Assembly: GCA_903888645.1 (NCBI GenBank)
Contig: CAISUK010000245.1
Span: 1 to 37,095 of the forward strand
Direction of reading: 5' to 3'
From: an uncultured Pseudomonadota bacterium
Lineage (GTDB): Bacteria > Pseudomonadota > Gammaproteobacteria > Burkholderiales > Rhodocyclaceae
Length of the DNA: 37,095 bases
Shown here: piece by piece, positions 23,747-30,694 of the stretch
Layout of the letters: the number at the start of each line of letters is the position of its first letter
How positions within the stretch are numbered: the first letter of the stretch is position 1
The notes under the pieces: generated by a model
The model's database searches: none
The model's input: the letters and a program-made list of their open reading frames with translations, nothing else
What the model was told of the DNA's origin: nothing
Made by a program: the position numbers and the translations under genes

Positions 23747-26700
23747 ATGACGAAGATCGAAAAAATGGGTGTCGGCATCCCGTTACCGGGGTTACGACAA
23801 ATGGACCCGGAAATCTGGCGTGCGATTTTCGATGCCAGTGCCGATGCGATATTTCTCCACGACGCGCAATCGCGGGTACTGCAGGCCAATCCCGCCTATT
23901 GCCGGGAAGCGGGCATCAGCGACGAGGCCGAGGCACTGGGAAAACTCTATTGGCAAGTGTTCCCGCTGGGCAGCGGGCCGATTCCCGGGCGCATCGTCGG
24001 TTCGAACGCAGCCGGCGACTCCGCAAACGAATTGGACCTGCATGTCGGCATCAGTCACTTTCTCGTGTTACGCCACTCAGTACGCGACGAACAGGGTAAT
24101 TCGCAATACACACTGGTCATATTGCGCGATATCACGGCGCAAAGACTGGCAGAAGAAGAATTGGCAGAGAGTCGGCAAAATGTTCGCCGCGCCATGGAAA
24201 CAGCGCACGATGCCATCATCACAGTCGATCCCGAAAGCAGTCTGGTCACCGGATGGAATCCTGCCGCCGAAGCGGTTTTTGGGCACAGCCGGGAAGAGGT
24301 GATCGGGCACACGCTTTTCGGCTTCCTGGCGCCGGCACAATTCCGCGAACTGGCGCTGCAGGGTATGGCGAATTTTGCCGAAACCGGCGATGCGGCGCCG
24401 CTCACCAAAACCATCGAATTGGTGGCGCTGCACGGTAACGGAACGGCATTCCCCATCGAAATCGTCCTGTCTGCCACCAGCAGTCACGGCAAGTGGTTCA
24501 CTACCGGTATTGTCCATGACATCAGCGAGCGCAACCGGGCGCTGGCATCGGAGAAGCGATATTTTCGCCTCTTTGAGTCGGCCAAGGACGGCATCCTGAT
24601 TCTCGATGCGGAAACAGGCAAACTCGTCGACGCCAATCCGTTTATCACCCAGTTACTCGGCTATCCGCGGGAGGATTTGCTCGGCAAGCATATCTGGGAA
24701 TTGGGCTTCTTCAAGAACGTCGCCGCCAACAAGGCCAAGTTCCTCGAACTGCAGCAGCGTGACTATGTGCGTTACGAGGACCTGCCGCTGGCGACAAGCG
24801 ATGGCAAGACGGTCCACGTCGAGTTCGTCAGCAATGTCTATCTGGTGGACAGCACCCGGGTGATCCAATGCAACATTCGCGACATCAGCGATCGCAAGCG
24901 GGTAGAAGAAACCAGAAAAGCCGCGTCGCAATATGCGCGGAGCCTGATCGAGGCGAGTCTGGACCCTCTGGTTACGATCAGTGCCAGTGGAATAATCACG
25001 GACGTCAACCTGGCGACTGAAAATGTGACCGGTACCAGTCGCGCCAAGCTCATCGGCAGCGACTTTGCCGACTATTTCACCGATCCCGAGCAGGCTCACG
25101 AGGTCTATCGGCGAGTTTTCTCGGAAGGATTTGTGACAGATTATCCGCTGGCGATTCGCCATGTCTCGGGCAACATCACCGACGTGCTGTATAACGCCAG
25201 CATCTATCGTGACGATTGCGGCAAGGTCTTGGGCGTTCTTGCCGCCGCGCGGGATATTACCGAGCGCAAAAGAATCGAGAATGAATTGCGGCAGAGCAAG
25301 GAGTGGTTGGAGGCGGCCGCTTCTGCCGGAATTGTCGGTCTCTGGAGCTGGGATATACCGAACGATTCGCTGGTTTGGGACAGGGTCATGTATCGCCTCT
25401 ACGGCATTGGCCCCGCAGACTTTGGCGGCGCCTATGCAGGGTGGGTAAGCGCTATCCACCCTGATGACAAGGCTCGGACCGAGGTAGAGATTCAATCCGC
25501 TCTGCGCGGCGAGCGGGAATATTGTCCGGAATTCCGCGTCATCTGGCCAGATCGTTCGGTGCACTTCATCAAGGCGGCTTCCCACACCAGCTTTGATCCC
25601 CAGGGCAAGCCACTGCACATGGTCGGCGTCAACTATGACCTGACCGAACGCAAGCAGGTCGAGCAAGCCCTGCTTCGTGAAAGCGAGAAGAACCGGGTGC
25701 TATTGCGCAATGCCAGCGATGGAATTCATATTCTCGATCCCGCCGGCAGGGTCATCGAGGTCAGCGATTCCTTTTGTGCCATGTTGGGCTATCGACGCGA
25801 AGAGTTGATCGGCATGAACGTGGCGCAGTGGGATGCACACCTTACCCAGGAGCAACTCGCTCAGGCAATCAGTCAACCTTTTGCCAATGCTGGGCGCATC
25901 GAATTTGAGACTCGCCACCGGCGTAAGGATGGAACTGTTTTCGATGTTGAGGTCAGCGGCTGTCCGCTCCAACTGGAAGGCCGGCCGGTAATTTTCTACT
26001 CCTCACGCGACACTACTTTGCGCAAGAAGGTAGCGGCGGAACTCGACGCCCATCGCCATCATCTCGAAGAATTGGTCGAAACGCGCACTGCTGCGCTGTC
26101 GCTCGCCAAGCAAGCCGCCGAAACCGCAAACGTATCCAAGAGCGCCTTCCTGGCGAACATGTCGCACGAAATTCGTACGCCGCTCAACGCCATCACCGGG
26201 ATGGCCTACCTGATCCGTCGCTCTGGCGTAACAGCCCAGCAGGCAGACCGTCTGGACAAGATCGATGTGGCCGGAAAACATCTTCTGGAAACCATCAATG
26301 CTGTTCTCCACCTCTCCAAAATCGAGGCCGGAAAGTTTGTATTGGAGGAAACGGCGGTCGTGGTCGGGAGCATCATCGCCAATATCGCATCGATGCTCCT
26401 CAATAAAGCCAGGGCGAAAGGATTGAGGCTGGTCGTGGAGACGGAAAAAAGCTTGCATCATCATCTCCTCGGTGACCCGACCCGGCTGCAGCAGGCGCTG
26501 CTCAATTATGCCGCCAACGCGATCAAGTTTACCGAGAGCGGGACCGTCACCCTGCGCGCCTTGATTGCTGAGGAACTAATCGACAGTGTGCTGGTACGCT
26601 TCGAGGTTCAGGACACCGGCATTGGCATCGACCCGGCCACCCAGCTCAAGCTTTTCAAGGCATTTGAGCAGGCAGACAATTCTGTGACCCGCAAGTATGG

Positions 26701-27271
26701 TGGTACCGGCCTCGGCCTGACCATCACCAGAAAGCTGGCGCAATTGATGGGTGGAGATGCGGATGTCATTAGTGTGCCGGCGCTGGGCAGTACTTTCTGG
26801 TTTACGGCCAGACTCAAGAAAGGCGACCCGAACAACGCTGTGCCGCGCATAGTATTGGCGCAATCTGCCGAGGCGATCCTGAAGCGAGACTACCGTGGGC
26901 GGCGCATCCTCCTGGCTGAAGACGAACCGATCAATCGGGAGATCACCACGGAGCTTCTCCAATACATCGGATTGGTTATCGATTGCGCCGAAGATGGCTC
27001 GCAGGCGGTCGAACTGGCCGGAAAAAACCACTACGACCTGATTCTGATGGACATGCAGATGCCGCGCATGGATGGTCTGGAGGCGACCCAAACGATCCGC
27101 GCATCAGCCAACGGCGGCAAGGTTCCGATCCTCGCGGTCACGGCCAATGCCTTTGCCGAAGACAAGGCACGCTGCTACGCGGCTGGCATGAATGACTATG
27201 TGGCGAAGCCGGTCAATCCGGAGGCGCTGTTTGCCACATTGCTGAAATGGTTGGGTCCGGCAAATAATTGA
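23747..27271 (+). CDS. Hybrid sensor histidine kinase with six PAS domains and a receiver
   Basis: About 1174 aa from ATG 23747; the GTG at 23642 in the track adds 35 non-conserved residues. Six PAS-type modules can be read in series, beginning near IFDASADAIFLHDAQ, METAHDAIITVDPES, LFESAKDGILILDAE, LIEASLDPLVTISAS, AASAGIVGLWSWDIP and LLRNASDGIHILDPA. HisKA follows (FLANMSHEIRTPLNAITG, phospho-His), then HATPase_c (NYAANAIKF, DTGIGID, GTGLGLTI), and a C-terminal receiver (LLAEDEPINRE, LILMDMQMPRMDGLEA, VAKPVNP). No membrane helix is visible, so it is probably cytoplasmic. No Hpt domain or partner regulator is adjacent, so phosphorelay partners lie elsewhere. The signal is unknown. Confidence 0.93.
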   Translation: MTKIEKMGVGIPLPGLRQMDPEIWRAIFDASADAIFLHDAQSRVLQANPAYCREAGISDEAEALGKLYWQVFPLGSGPIPGRIVGSNAAGDSANELDLHVGISHFLVLRHSVRDEQGNSQYTLVILRDITAQRLAEEELAESRQNVRRAMETAHDAIITVDPESSLVTGWNPAAEAVFGHSREEVIGHTLFGFLAPAQFRELALQGMANFAETGDAAPLTKTIELVALHGNGTAFPIEIVLSATSSHGKWFTTGIVHDISERNRALASEKRYFRLFESAKDGILILDAETGKLVDANPFITQLLGYPREDLLGKHIWELGFFKNVAANKAKFLELQQRDYVRYEDLPLATSDGKTVHVEFVSNVYLVDSTRVIQCNIRDISDRKRVEETRKAASQYARSLIEASLDPLVTISASGIITDVNLATENVTGTSRAKLIGSDFADYFTDPEQAHEVYRRVFSEGFVTDYPLAIRHVSGNITDVLYNASIYRDDCGKVLGVLAAARDITERKRIENELRQSKEWLEAAASAGIVGLWSWDIPNDSLVWDRVMYRLYGIGPADFGGAYAGWVSAIHPDDKARTEVEIQSALRGEREYCPEFRVIWPDRSVHFIKAASHTSFDPQGKPLHMVGVNYDLTERKQVEQALLRESEKNRVLLRNASDGIHILDPAGRVIEVSDSFCAMLGYRREELIGMNVAQWDAHLTQEQLAQAISQPFANAGRIEFETRHRRKDGTVFDVEVSGCPLQLEGRPVIFYSSRDTTLRKKVAAELDAHRHHLEELVETRTAALSLAKQAAETANVSKSAFLANMSHEIRTPLNAITGMAYLIRRSGVTAQQADRLDKIDVAGKHLLETINAVLHLSKIEAGKFVLEETAVVVGSIIANIASMLLNKARAKGLRLVVETEKSLHHHLLGDPTRLQQALLNYAANAIKFTESGTVTLRALIAEELIDSVLVRFEVQDTGIGIDPATQLKLFKAFEQADNSVTRKYGGTGLGLTITRKLAQLMGGDADVISVPALGSTFWFTARLKKGDPNNAVPRIVLAQSAEAILKRDYRGRRILLAEDEPINREITTELLQYIGLVIDCAEDGSQAVELAGKNHYDLILMDMQMPRMDGLEATQTIRASANGGKVPILAVTANAFAEDKARCYAAGMNDYVAKPVNPEALFATLLKWLGPANN

Positions 27272-27309
27272 TGCCATGGAAAGCGGGTCTTCCGTTGCCG
27301 CCCGGTTCA

Positions 27310-27387
27310 TCGGGCGCTGCTTGTCAAGATGCCAAATCAATTTTTTAATGTCGTTGGGGCGTCACGGTCAAGCTTGGGCTGTTTTCA
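27310..27387 (+). repeat. Imperfect direct repeat, left copy
   Basis: The 49-nt core (27310-27358, with CTTGTCAAGATGCCAAATCA) matches 28801-28849 at about 40 of 49 positions. After a short gap, AGCTTGGGCTGTTTTC resembles GGCTTGAGGTGTTTTC in the right copy. The two copies flank the MNT/HEPN pair. Confidence 0.7.
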
Positions 27388-27680
27388 CAGAAGTGAGGAA
27401 TTTGATGTAACCCTGGCTCCTTTGGTCACCTGCACTGGCGCGAGAACGGTTGCTCTAGATCACGCAGAACGAAGCGTTTGCGCCGATCTACGTCAGGCTG
27501 GCCGTCGCCGAGGAAGTTGCGGCGTAAGCAGCGGATCGCTGACGTTGGCGCTTCGCTCAGCATCGAGTTGGCTTGGCCCTGAAAGCGCCGAAATTCCCCA
27601 ACGATTTCCCGTCTGATGGAATCGACGCAGCGATTCCGGCTTGCCACTTAATTCGAGTCGCTGTGAGGGATAAAACCATT

Positions 27681-27726
27681 GGTAAGGCCCAGAAAGGGAC
27701 TTATCATTCCCTTTCTGGGCCTTACC
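27681..27726. repeat. 19-bp perfect inverted repeat just upstream of the MNT start
   Basis: GGTAAGGCCCAGAAAGGGA (27681-27699) and its exact complement TCCCTTTCTGGGCCTTACC (27708-27726) are separated by 8 nt. The right arm ends 9 nt before the ATG of the MNT gene, where the ribosome binding site should be. As RNA this would be a very stable hairpin. Confidence 0.85.
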
Positions 27727-27735
27727 GACAACATC

Positions 27736-28344
27736 ATGCAGACCCTGCCGCTCAGCGATGTCCTGTTTACTGCGACTCAGCAGAAGGTGCTGGCCCTGCT
27801 GTATGGCAAGCCGGACCAGAGTTTCTACGCTAACGAGATTGCCCGCTGGGCGCAGGTCGGCAAAGGTAGCCTGATGCGCGAACTGGACCGCCTGTATCGA
27901 TCCGGCGTACTGACAATGAACCGCCAGGGCAATCAGACCCACTACCAGGCCAACGCGGAATGCCCGATCTATGCAGAACTGTTGGGCATCGTACGCAAGA
28001 CTTTCGGCATCGGCGAGGCTTTGCGTACTGCGCTGGCGCCCCTGGCCGGGCAGTTGGTGTGGGCCTTCGTCTATGGCTCCATCGCTAAAGGTACGGATCA
28101 TGCCGGCAGCGATATCGACCTGATGCTAATCGGCGAGAACCTCGCCTACGGCGACATGGTGGAGCGCTTGTTGCCTGTGGAAGAGAACTTGAGCCGCAGC
28201 ATCAACCCGACGATCTACACGCCGGCCGACTGGCTGGCCAAGAAGGCCGCTGGCAACAACTTTGTCATGCGAGTGTCAGAGCAGGACAAGATCAATCTGA
28301 TCGGCTGTCCGCCGCCGAAGGAGTCTGCCAATGCGCGCGGATAG
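27736..28344 (+). CDS. MNT-type nucleotidyltransferase antitoxin with N-terminal winged helix
   Basis: A 202-aa protein from ATG 27736; the track start at 27679 would translate the hairpin and is unlikely. Residues ~8-75 form a winged-helix DNA-binding domain (FYANEIARWAQVGKGSLMRE). Residues ~105-180 are a minimal nucleotidyltransferase: GSIAKGTDHAGSDIDLML (114-131), with the GS...G...SDxD motif and metal-binding aspartates intact. In MNT/HEPN toxin-antitoxin systems such enzymes AMPylate the HEPN toxin. The added DNA-binding domain suggests it also represses its own operon. It overlaps the HEPN gene by 14 nt. No Shine-Dalgarno is evident outside the hairpin. Confidence 0.88.
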   Translation: MQTLPLSDVLFTATQQKVLALLYGKPDQSFYANEIARWAQVGKGSLMRELDRLYRSGVLTMNRQGNQTHYQANAECPIYAELLGIVRKTFGIGEALRTALAPLAGQLVWAFVYGSIAKGTDHAGSDIDLMLIGENLAYGDMVERLLPVEENLSRSINPTIYTPADWLAKKAAGNNFVMRVSEQDKINLIGCPPPKESANARG

Positions 28345-28766
28345 CAGTAAGGACAACCTGGAAAATCTGGTGCGCAGTGGCGGCCTCAAGGCGGAGCCGT
28401 CGGACCGCAAGGAGTGCGAAGGCTTGCTGCGTTCCGCCATTGACCGCCTGAAGGATTCCCACAGCCCGGCGCTGTCTTTCGCCAGTCGCTTCGATTTGGC
28501 CTACAACGCCGCCCATGCTCTGGCGCTGACGGCTTTGCGCCTGCAGGGTTATCGATCAGACCAGCGCTATGGTGTTTCAGTGCTTGGTGCATACCCTCGA
28601 CGTGAGTAAAGCGCAGGTTCGCCTGTTCGCCCTGTGCCATGAACGTCGCAATCTGGCGGAATACGAGGGCTACATGGAGATGGACGAAGCCTTGCTGGCT
28701 GAACTGCTTGACGCGACCGACAGCCTTTTGGGTCTGGTGCAAAAAGCCGTGGCCGATGCGGAATAA
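28331..28766 (+). pseudogene. HEPN-domain toxin gene with a single frameshift
   Basis: The first ORF (28331-28609) reads FASRFDLAYNAAHALALTAL up to GYRSDQRY. The second (from 28569) continues in another frame with VFQCLVHTLDVSKAQ, then CHERRNLAEYEGYMEMDEAL to a TAA. Joined, they give one ~145-aa HEPN protein with the RNxxEY-type active-site region. The break falls at GG 28571-28572: removing one G restores TAT-GTG-TTT-CAG. Alternatives are a real inactivating mutation, a sequencing error, or programmed slippage, although GG is not a strong slippery site. As read, the toxin would be truncated before its catalytic part. Confidence 0.82.
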
Positions 28767-28800
28767 ATGCAGAGCGTGGCCCCAATGGCAGTCGAGTCTT

Positions 28801-28880
28801 TCGGGTGTCGCTTGTCAAAATGTCAAATCAATTGTTTAATGCAGTAGGGAAATTGCAGAGGCAGGCTTGAGGTGTTTTCC
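28801..28880 (+). repeat. Imperfect direct repeat, right copy
   Basis: TCGGGTGTCGCTTGTCAAAA and the following ~30 nt match the left copy at 27310-27358 with about 9 differences in 49. The similarity resumes at about 28862-28880 (GGCTTGAGGTGTTTTCC). It lies 34 nt after the HEPN stop and just before the pseudogene reading frame. Confidence 0.7.
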
Positions 28881-29607
28881 CATATTCATTGTCACCAAGG
28901 GGCAGTCAGCTATTAATCTTGCGCTTGTCCCGGTGACAATTCTTGCTGAGGATGACCTGACTGCATTTCTCAATAAATGAGTCAATCTCGCAAATGGCAC
29001 ACGTCGCGGAATGCTCCCCACGCTGAAGAAGCTGAAAGACTACAGAGATGAATTGATGGCAGAAAAATCACCAGAGAACGAACGGCTTAAAGCTCTTTCA
29101 GTTGAAATCAGTGAAGAAGTTAGCCACTGCAAAGCACTTGGTGGTACTGCCTACGTTAGCTGTAATAAATCGCCGGCATTGGCCGACAAACGTCGGGAAG
29201 TGGATAGCCTAAACACGACTCTCAAGTCAATGCATGACAAGCAGAGAGATGCTTCTGTTGCCTACACAAACGCCGAGATTGATTACTATGATTTGGGTAA
29301 GGAGGATTTTCTTCTAGCCGGTCTTAATGCTGTACCTGCCCTTGTAAACGTAAAGACAGATGCGGATGGGAAATTCCATGTGCTAGCGTCTGTACCCATC
29401 AATAAGCGGGTCGCAGTTATTGCTAGCGTCAGTTGAGTGGTTGGCGATACGACTGAAAATTACCGCTGGTTCGTATGGAGCGCAGCTAATAAAGAAGGTG
29501 GAAAGTTGGCAATTAACCTTGCCAACGACAATCTATTCGAAACCGACTGCTCATCGTGCGTGTACTATTCGATCCGACTTGAGAATTTCTTGTCTGACCG
29601 GAAGTAG
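28843..29607 (+). pseudogene. Hypothetical protein gene broken by two in-frame stops
   Basis: One reading frame gives EIAEAGLRCFPIFIVTKGQS...AEDDLTAFLNK, a TGA at 28978, then a second block (the 141-aa ORF from 29011, LKKLKDYRDELMAE...VAVIASVS), a TGA at 29434, and, still in the same frame, VVGDTTENYRWFVWSAANKE...SIRLENFLSDRK ending at TAG 29605. All three blocks look protein-coding and of similar composition. The original was probably about 240 aa, with its N-terminus lost next to the direct repeat. The middle block is helical and charged; DADGKFHVLASVP looks like a small beta domain. Base composition is poorer in GC than the surroundings, suggesting acquisition. Function unknown. Confidence 0.65.
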
Positions 29608-29733
29608 TTCGCTAGCATAAGTGGAAATCGCGATTTCCCGATCACTCCCAACGAAAGGCTCGAATCCCAAAACAGTCGGCGCTGGTGAGACGACGGATGC
29701 AAGTTACGGGTTATAGGTCAAAGGGTCGCATTT

Positions 29734-29772
29734 TTTCAAAGAACAGTCCGAGGCCGGCGAGATCAACCGTTT
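29734..29772 (+). repeat. 39-nt direct repeat, copy 1
   Basis: TTTCAAAGAACAGTCCGAGG and the following 19 nt match 29925-29963 with about 7 differences in 39. Confidence 0.7.
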
Positions 29773-29887
29773 AAAGGAGCCTAAGGGGCCAAGGCCGCAT
29801 TAGTGCCAGAAGTCTATCAGCCCTGGCCCTAATGGTGCTCCGATGGTGCTATTTTATGCATCTCCTGTCCAAGTACATTTAATGGCC

Positions 29888-29919
29888 AAAGGGGCCAGGG
29901 TCGAAAGGGGCCAGGGTCG
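29888..29919 (+). repeat. 16-nt tandem repeat, two exact copies
   Basis: AAAGGGGCCAGGGTCG occurs twice head to tail. A related AAGGGGCCAAGG lies at about 29783. Confidence 0.85.
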
Positions 29920-29924
29920 AATAG

Positions 29925-29963
29925 TTTCAAAGAGCCATCCGAGGCCGTTGAGTTCGACCGTTT
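29925..29963 (+). repeat. 39-nt direct repeat, copy 2
   Basis: TTTCAAAGAGCCATCCGAGG and following bases; diverged second copy of 29734-29772. It ends 25 nt before the -35 element of the HigB/HigA-type promoter. Confidence 0.7.
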
Positions 29964-29988
29964 GACAGGCAGTACGGCGCGTATGGCA

Positions 29989-30017
29989 TTGACAAGATGT
30001 AGCCATTAGGCTACATT
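29989..30017 (+). promoter_or_regulatory. Promoter with overlapping operator of the HigB/HigA-type module
   Basis: A perfect -35 TTGACA (29989-29994), a 17-nt spacer and TACATT (30012-30017) as -10. An inverted repeat ATGTAGCC-ATTA-GGCTACAT (29997-30016) covers the spacer and -10, as expected for an autoregulated toxin-antitoxin operator bound by the HTH antitoxin. Transcription should start at about 30023-30025, on top of the toxin GTG at 30024. Confidence 0.75.
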
Positions 30018-30023
30018 AGCTTC

Positions 30024-30320
30024 GTGATTGAGATTCGCAAAACAACTGTCTTCGCCTATTGGCTCGACGATCTTCGCGACATCCAGGCAAGAGCACGCGT
30101 TCAAGCAAGGATAGAACGGCTCGCTGCCGGAAACCCGGGAGACGTCGAGCCGGTTGGCGAGGGCGTTTCGGAGCTGCGAATCAATTACGGTCCCGGTTAC
30201 CGGGTGTATTTCAAGCAACGAGGGCGAGAGCTGATTATTCTGTTGGCCGGTGGTGACAAGACGACCCAGGCCAAGGACATCAAGACCGCCGTGCACCTCG
30301 CACGAAATCTTTCGGAGTAG
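30024..30320 (+). CDS. HigB/RelE-superfamily addiction module toxin
   Basis: A 98-aa protein of the phage Gp49/HigB-like branch of RelE/ParE toxins: MIEIRKTTVFAYWLDDLRDI at the start, RARVQARIERLAAGNPGDVE, then SELRINYGPGYRVYFKQRG and IILLAGGDKTTQAKDI. These are typical core strands and the GxGYRVY motif. Such toxins are ribosome-dependent mRNA interferases. GTG start at 30024, supported by the conserved N-terminus; no Shine-Dalgarno is possible if the mapped promoter is right, so the mRNA may be leaderless. The antitoxin gene follows after 5 nt. Confidence 0.92.
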   Translation: MIEIRKTTVFAYWLDDLRDIQARARVQARIERLAAGNPGDVEPVGEGVSELRINYGPGYRVYFKQRGRELIILLAGGDKTTQAKDIKTAVHLARNLSE

Positions 30321-30325
30321 CCAGC

Positions 30326-30625
30326 ATGACCAAGACTGCAACCACTCGCTATGACGTCACCGAGCACCTCAGAACACCTGAGGAGATGGCAGCCTATTTG
30401 GAAGCCTGCCTGGAGGAAGCCGACGGAGATGCCGCATTCATTGCCAAGGCGCTTGGCGATATTGCTCGAGCCAAGGGGATGTCGCAGGTTGCGCGAGATG
30501 CCGGCTTGTCCCGCGAAAGCCTTTACAAGGCACTTTCCGGCGAACGTAGTCCTGGCTTCGACACCATCCTCAAGGTCATCGGGGCATTAGGACTGAAGCT
30601 CCATGCCGAGGCCAGCGGCGGCTGA
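30326..30625 (+). CDS. HigA-type HTH antitoxin
   Basis: A 99-aa protein of the toxin-associated XRE-like antitoxin family: YDVTEHLRTPEEMAAYLEAC in the N-terminal part and a helix-turn-helix at about 55-85 (GMSQVARDAGLSRESLYKAL), followed by GFDTILKVIGALGLKL. It neutralises the upstream toxin and probably represses the operon by binding the palindrome at the -10. Toxin-first gene order is usual for this subgroup. Shine-Dalgarno-like GGAG lies at 30314-30317 inside the toxin's end. Confidence 0.92.
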   Translation: MTKTATTRYDVTEHLRTPEEMAAYLEACLEEADGDAAFIAKALGDIARAKGMSQVARDAGLSRESLYKALSGERSPGFDTILKVIGALGLKLHAEASGG

Positions 30626-30694
30626 GGCGTCCTTCAAGCGGGCCTCGCGCGCAACTCTGCACGAGGCCAGTACCGCGAATTAGAGAGCAATCTC

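Larger units (their letters stand above)
27272..27735. other. Gene-poor stretch before the MNT/HEPN module
   Basis: About 460 bases between the hybrid kinase and the MNT gene. It holds the left copy of an imperfect direct repeat (27310-27387) and a 19-bp perfect hairpin (27681-27726). The minus-strand ORFs in 27426-28101 have no family resemblance and the larger one is antisense to the MNT gene; I do not accept them as genes. Confidence 0.5.
29608..29988. other. Repeat-containing stretch without genes
   Basis: About 380 bases with no convincing ORF. It contains a 16-bp perfect palindrome GGAAATCGCGATTTCC (29623-29638), two diverged copies of a 39-nt sequence, and a 16-nt tandem repeat. The GGGGCCAGGGTCGA elements resemble remnants seen around REP-associated transposase genes, but no transposase is present. 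That resemblance is from memory. Confidence 0.5.

Noticed and set aside
27493-28101. 202-aa minus-strand ORF
   Set aside because: Antisense to the MNT gene and spans the hairpin; no family resemblance.
30650-30694. Inverted repeat between the HigA-type antitoxin gene and nifS (GGCCTCG / CGAGGCC)
   Set aside because: Could be a shared terminator, but no U-run follows in either direction, so I do not call it.
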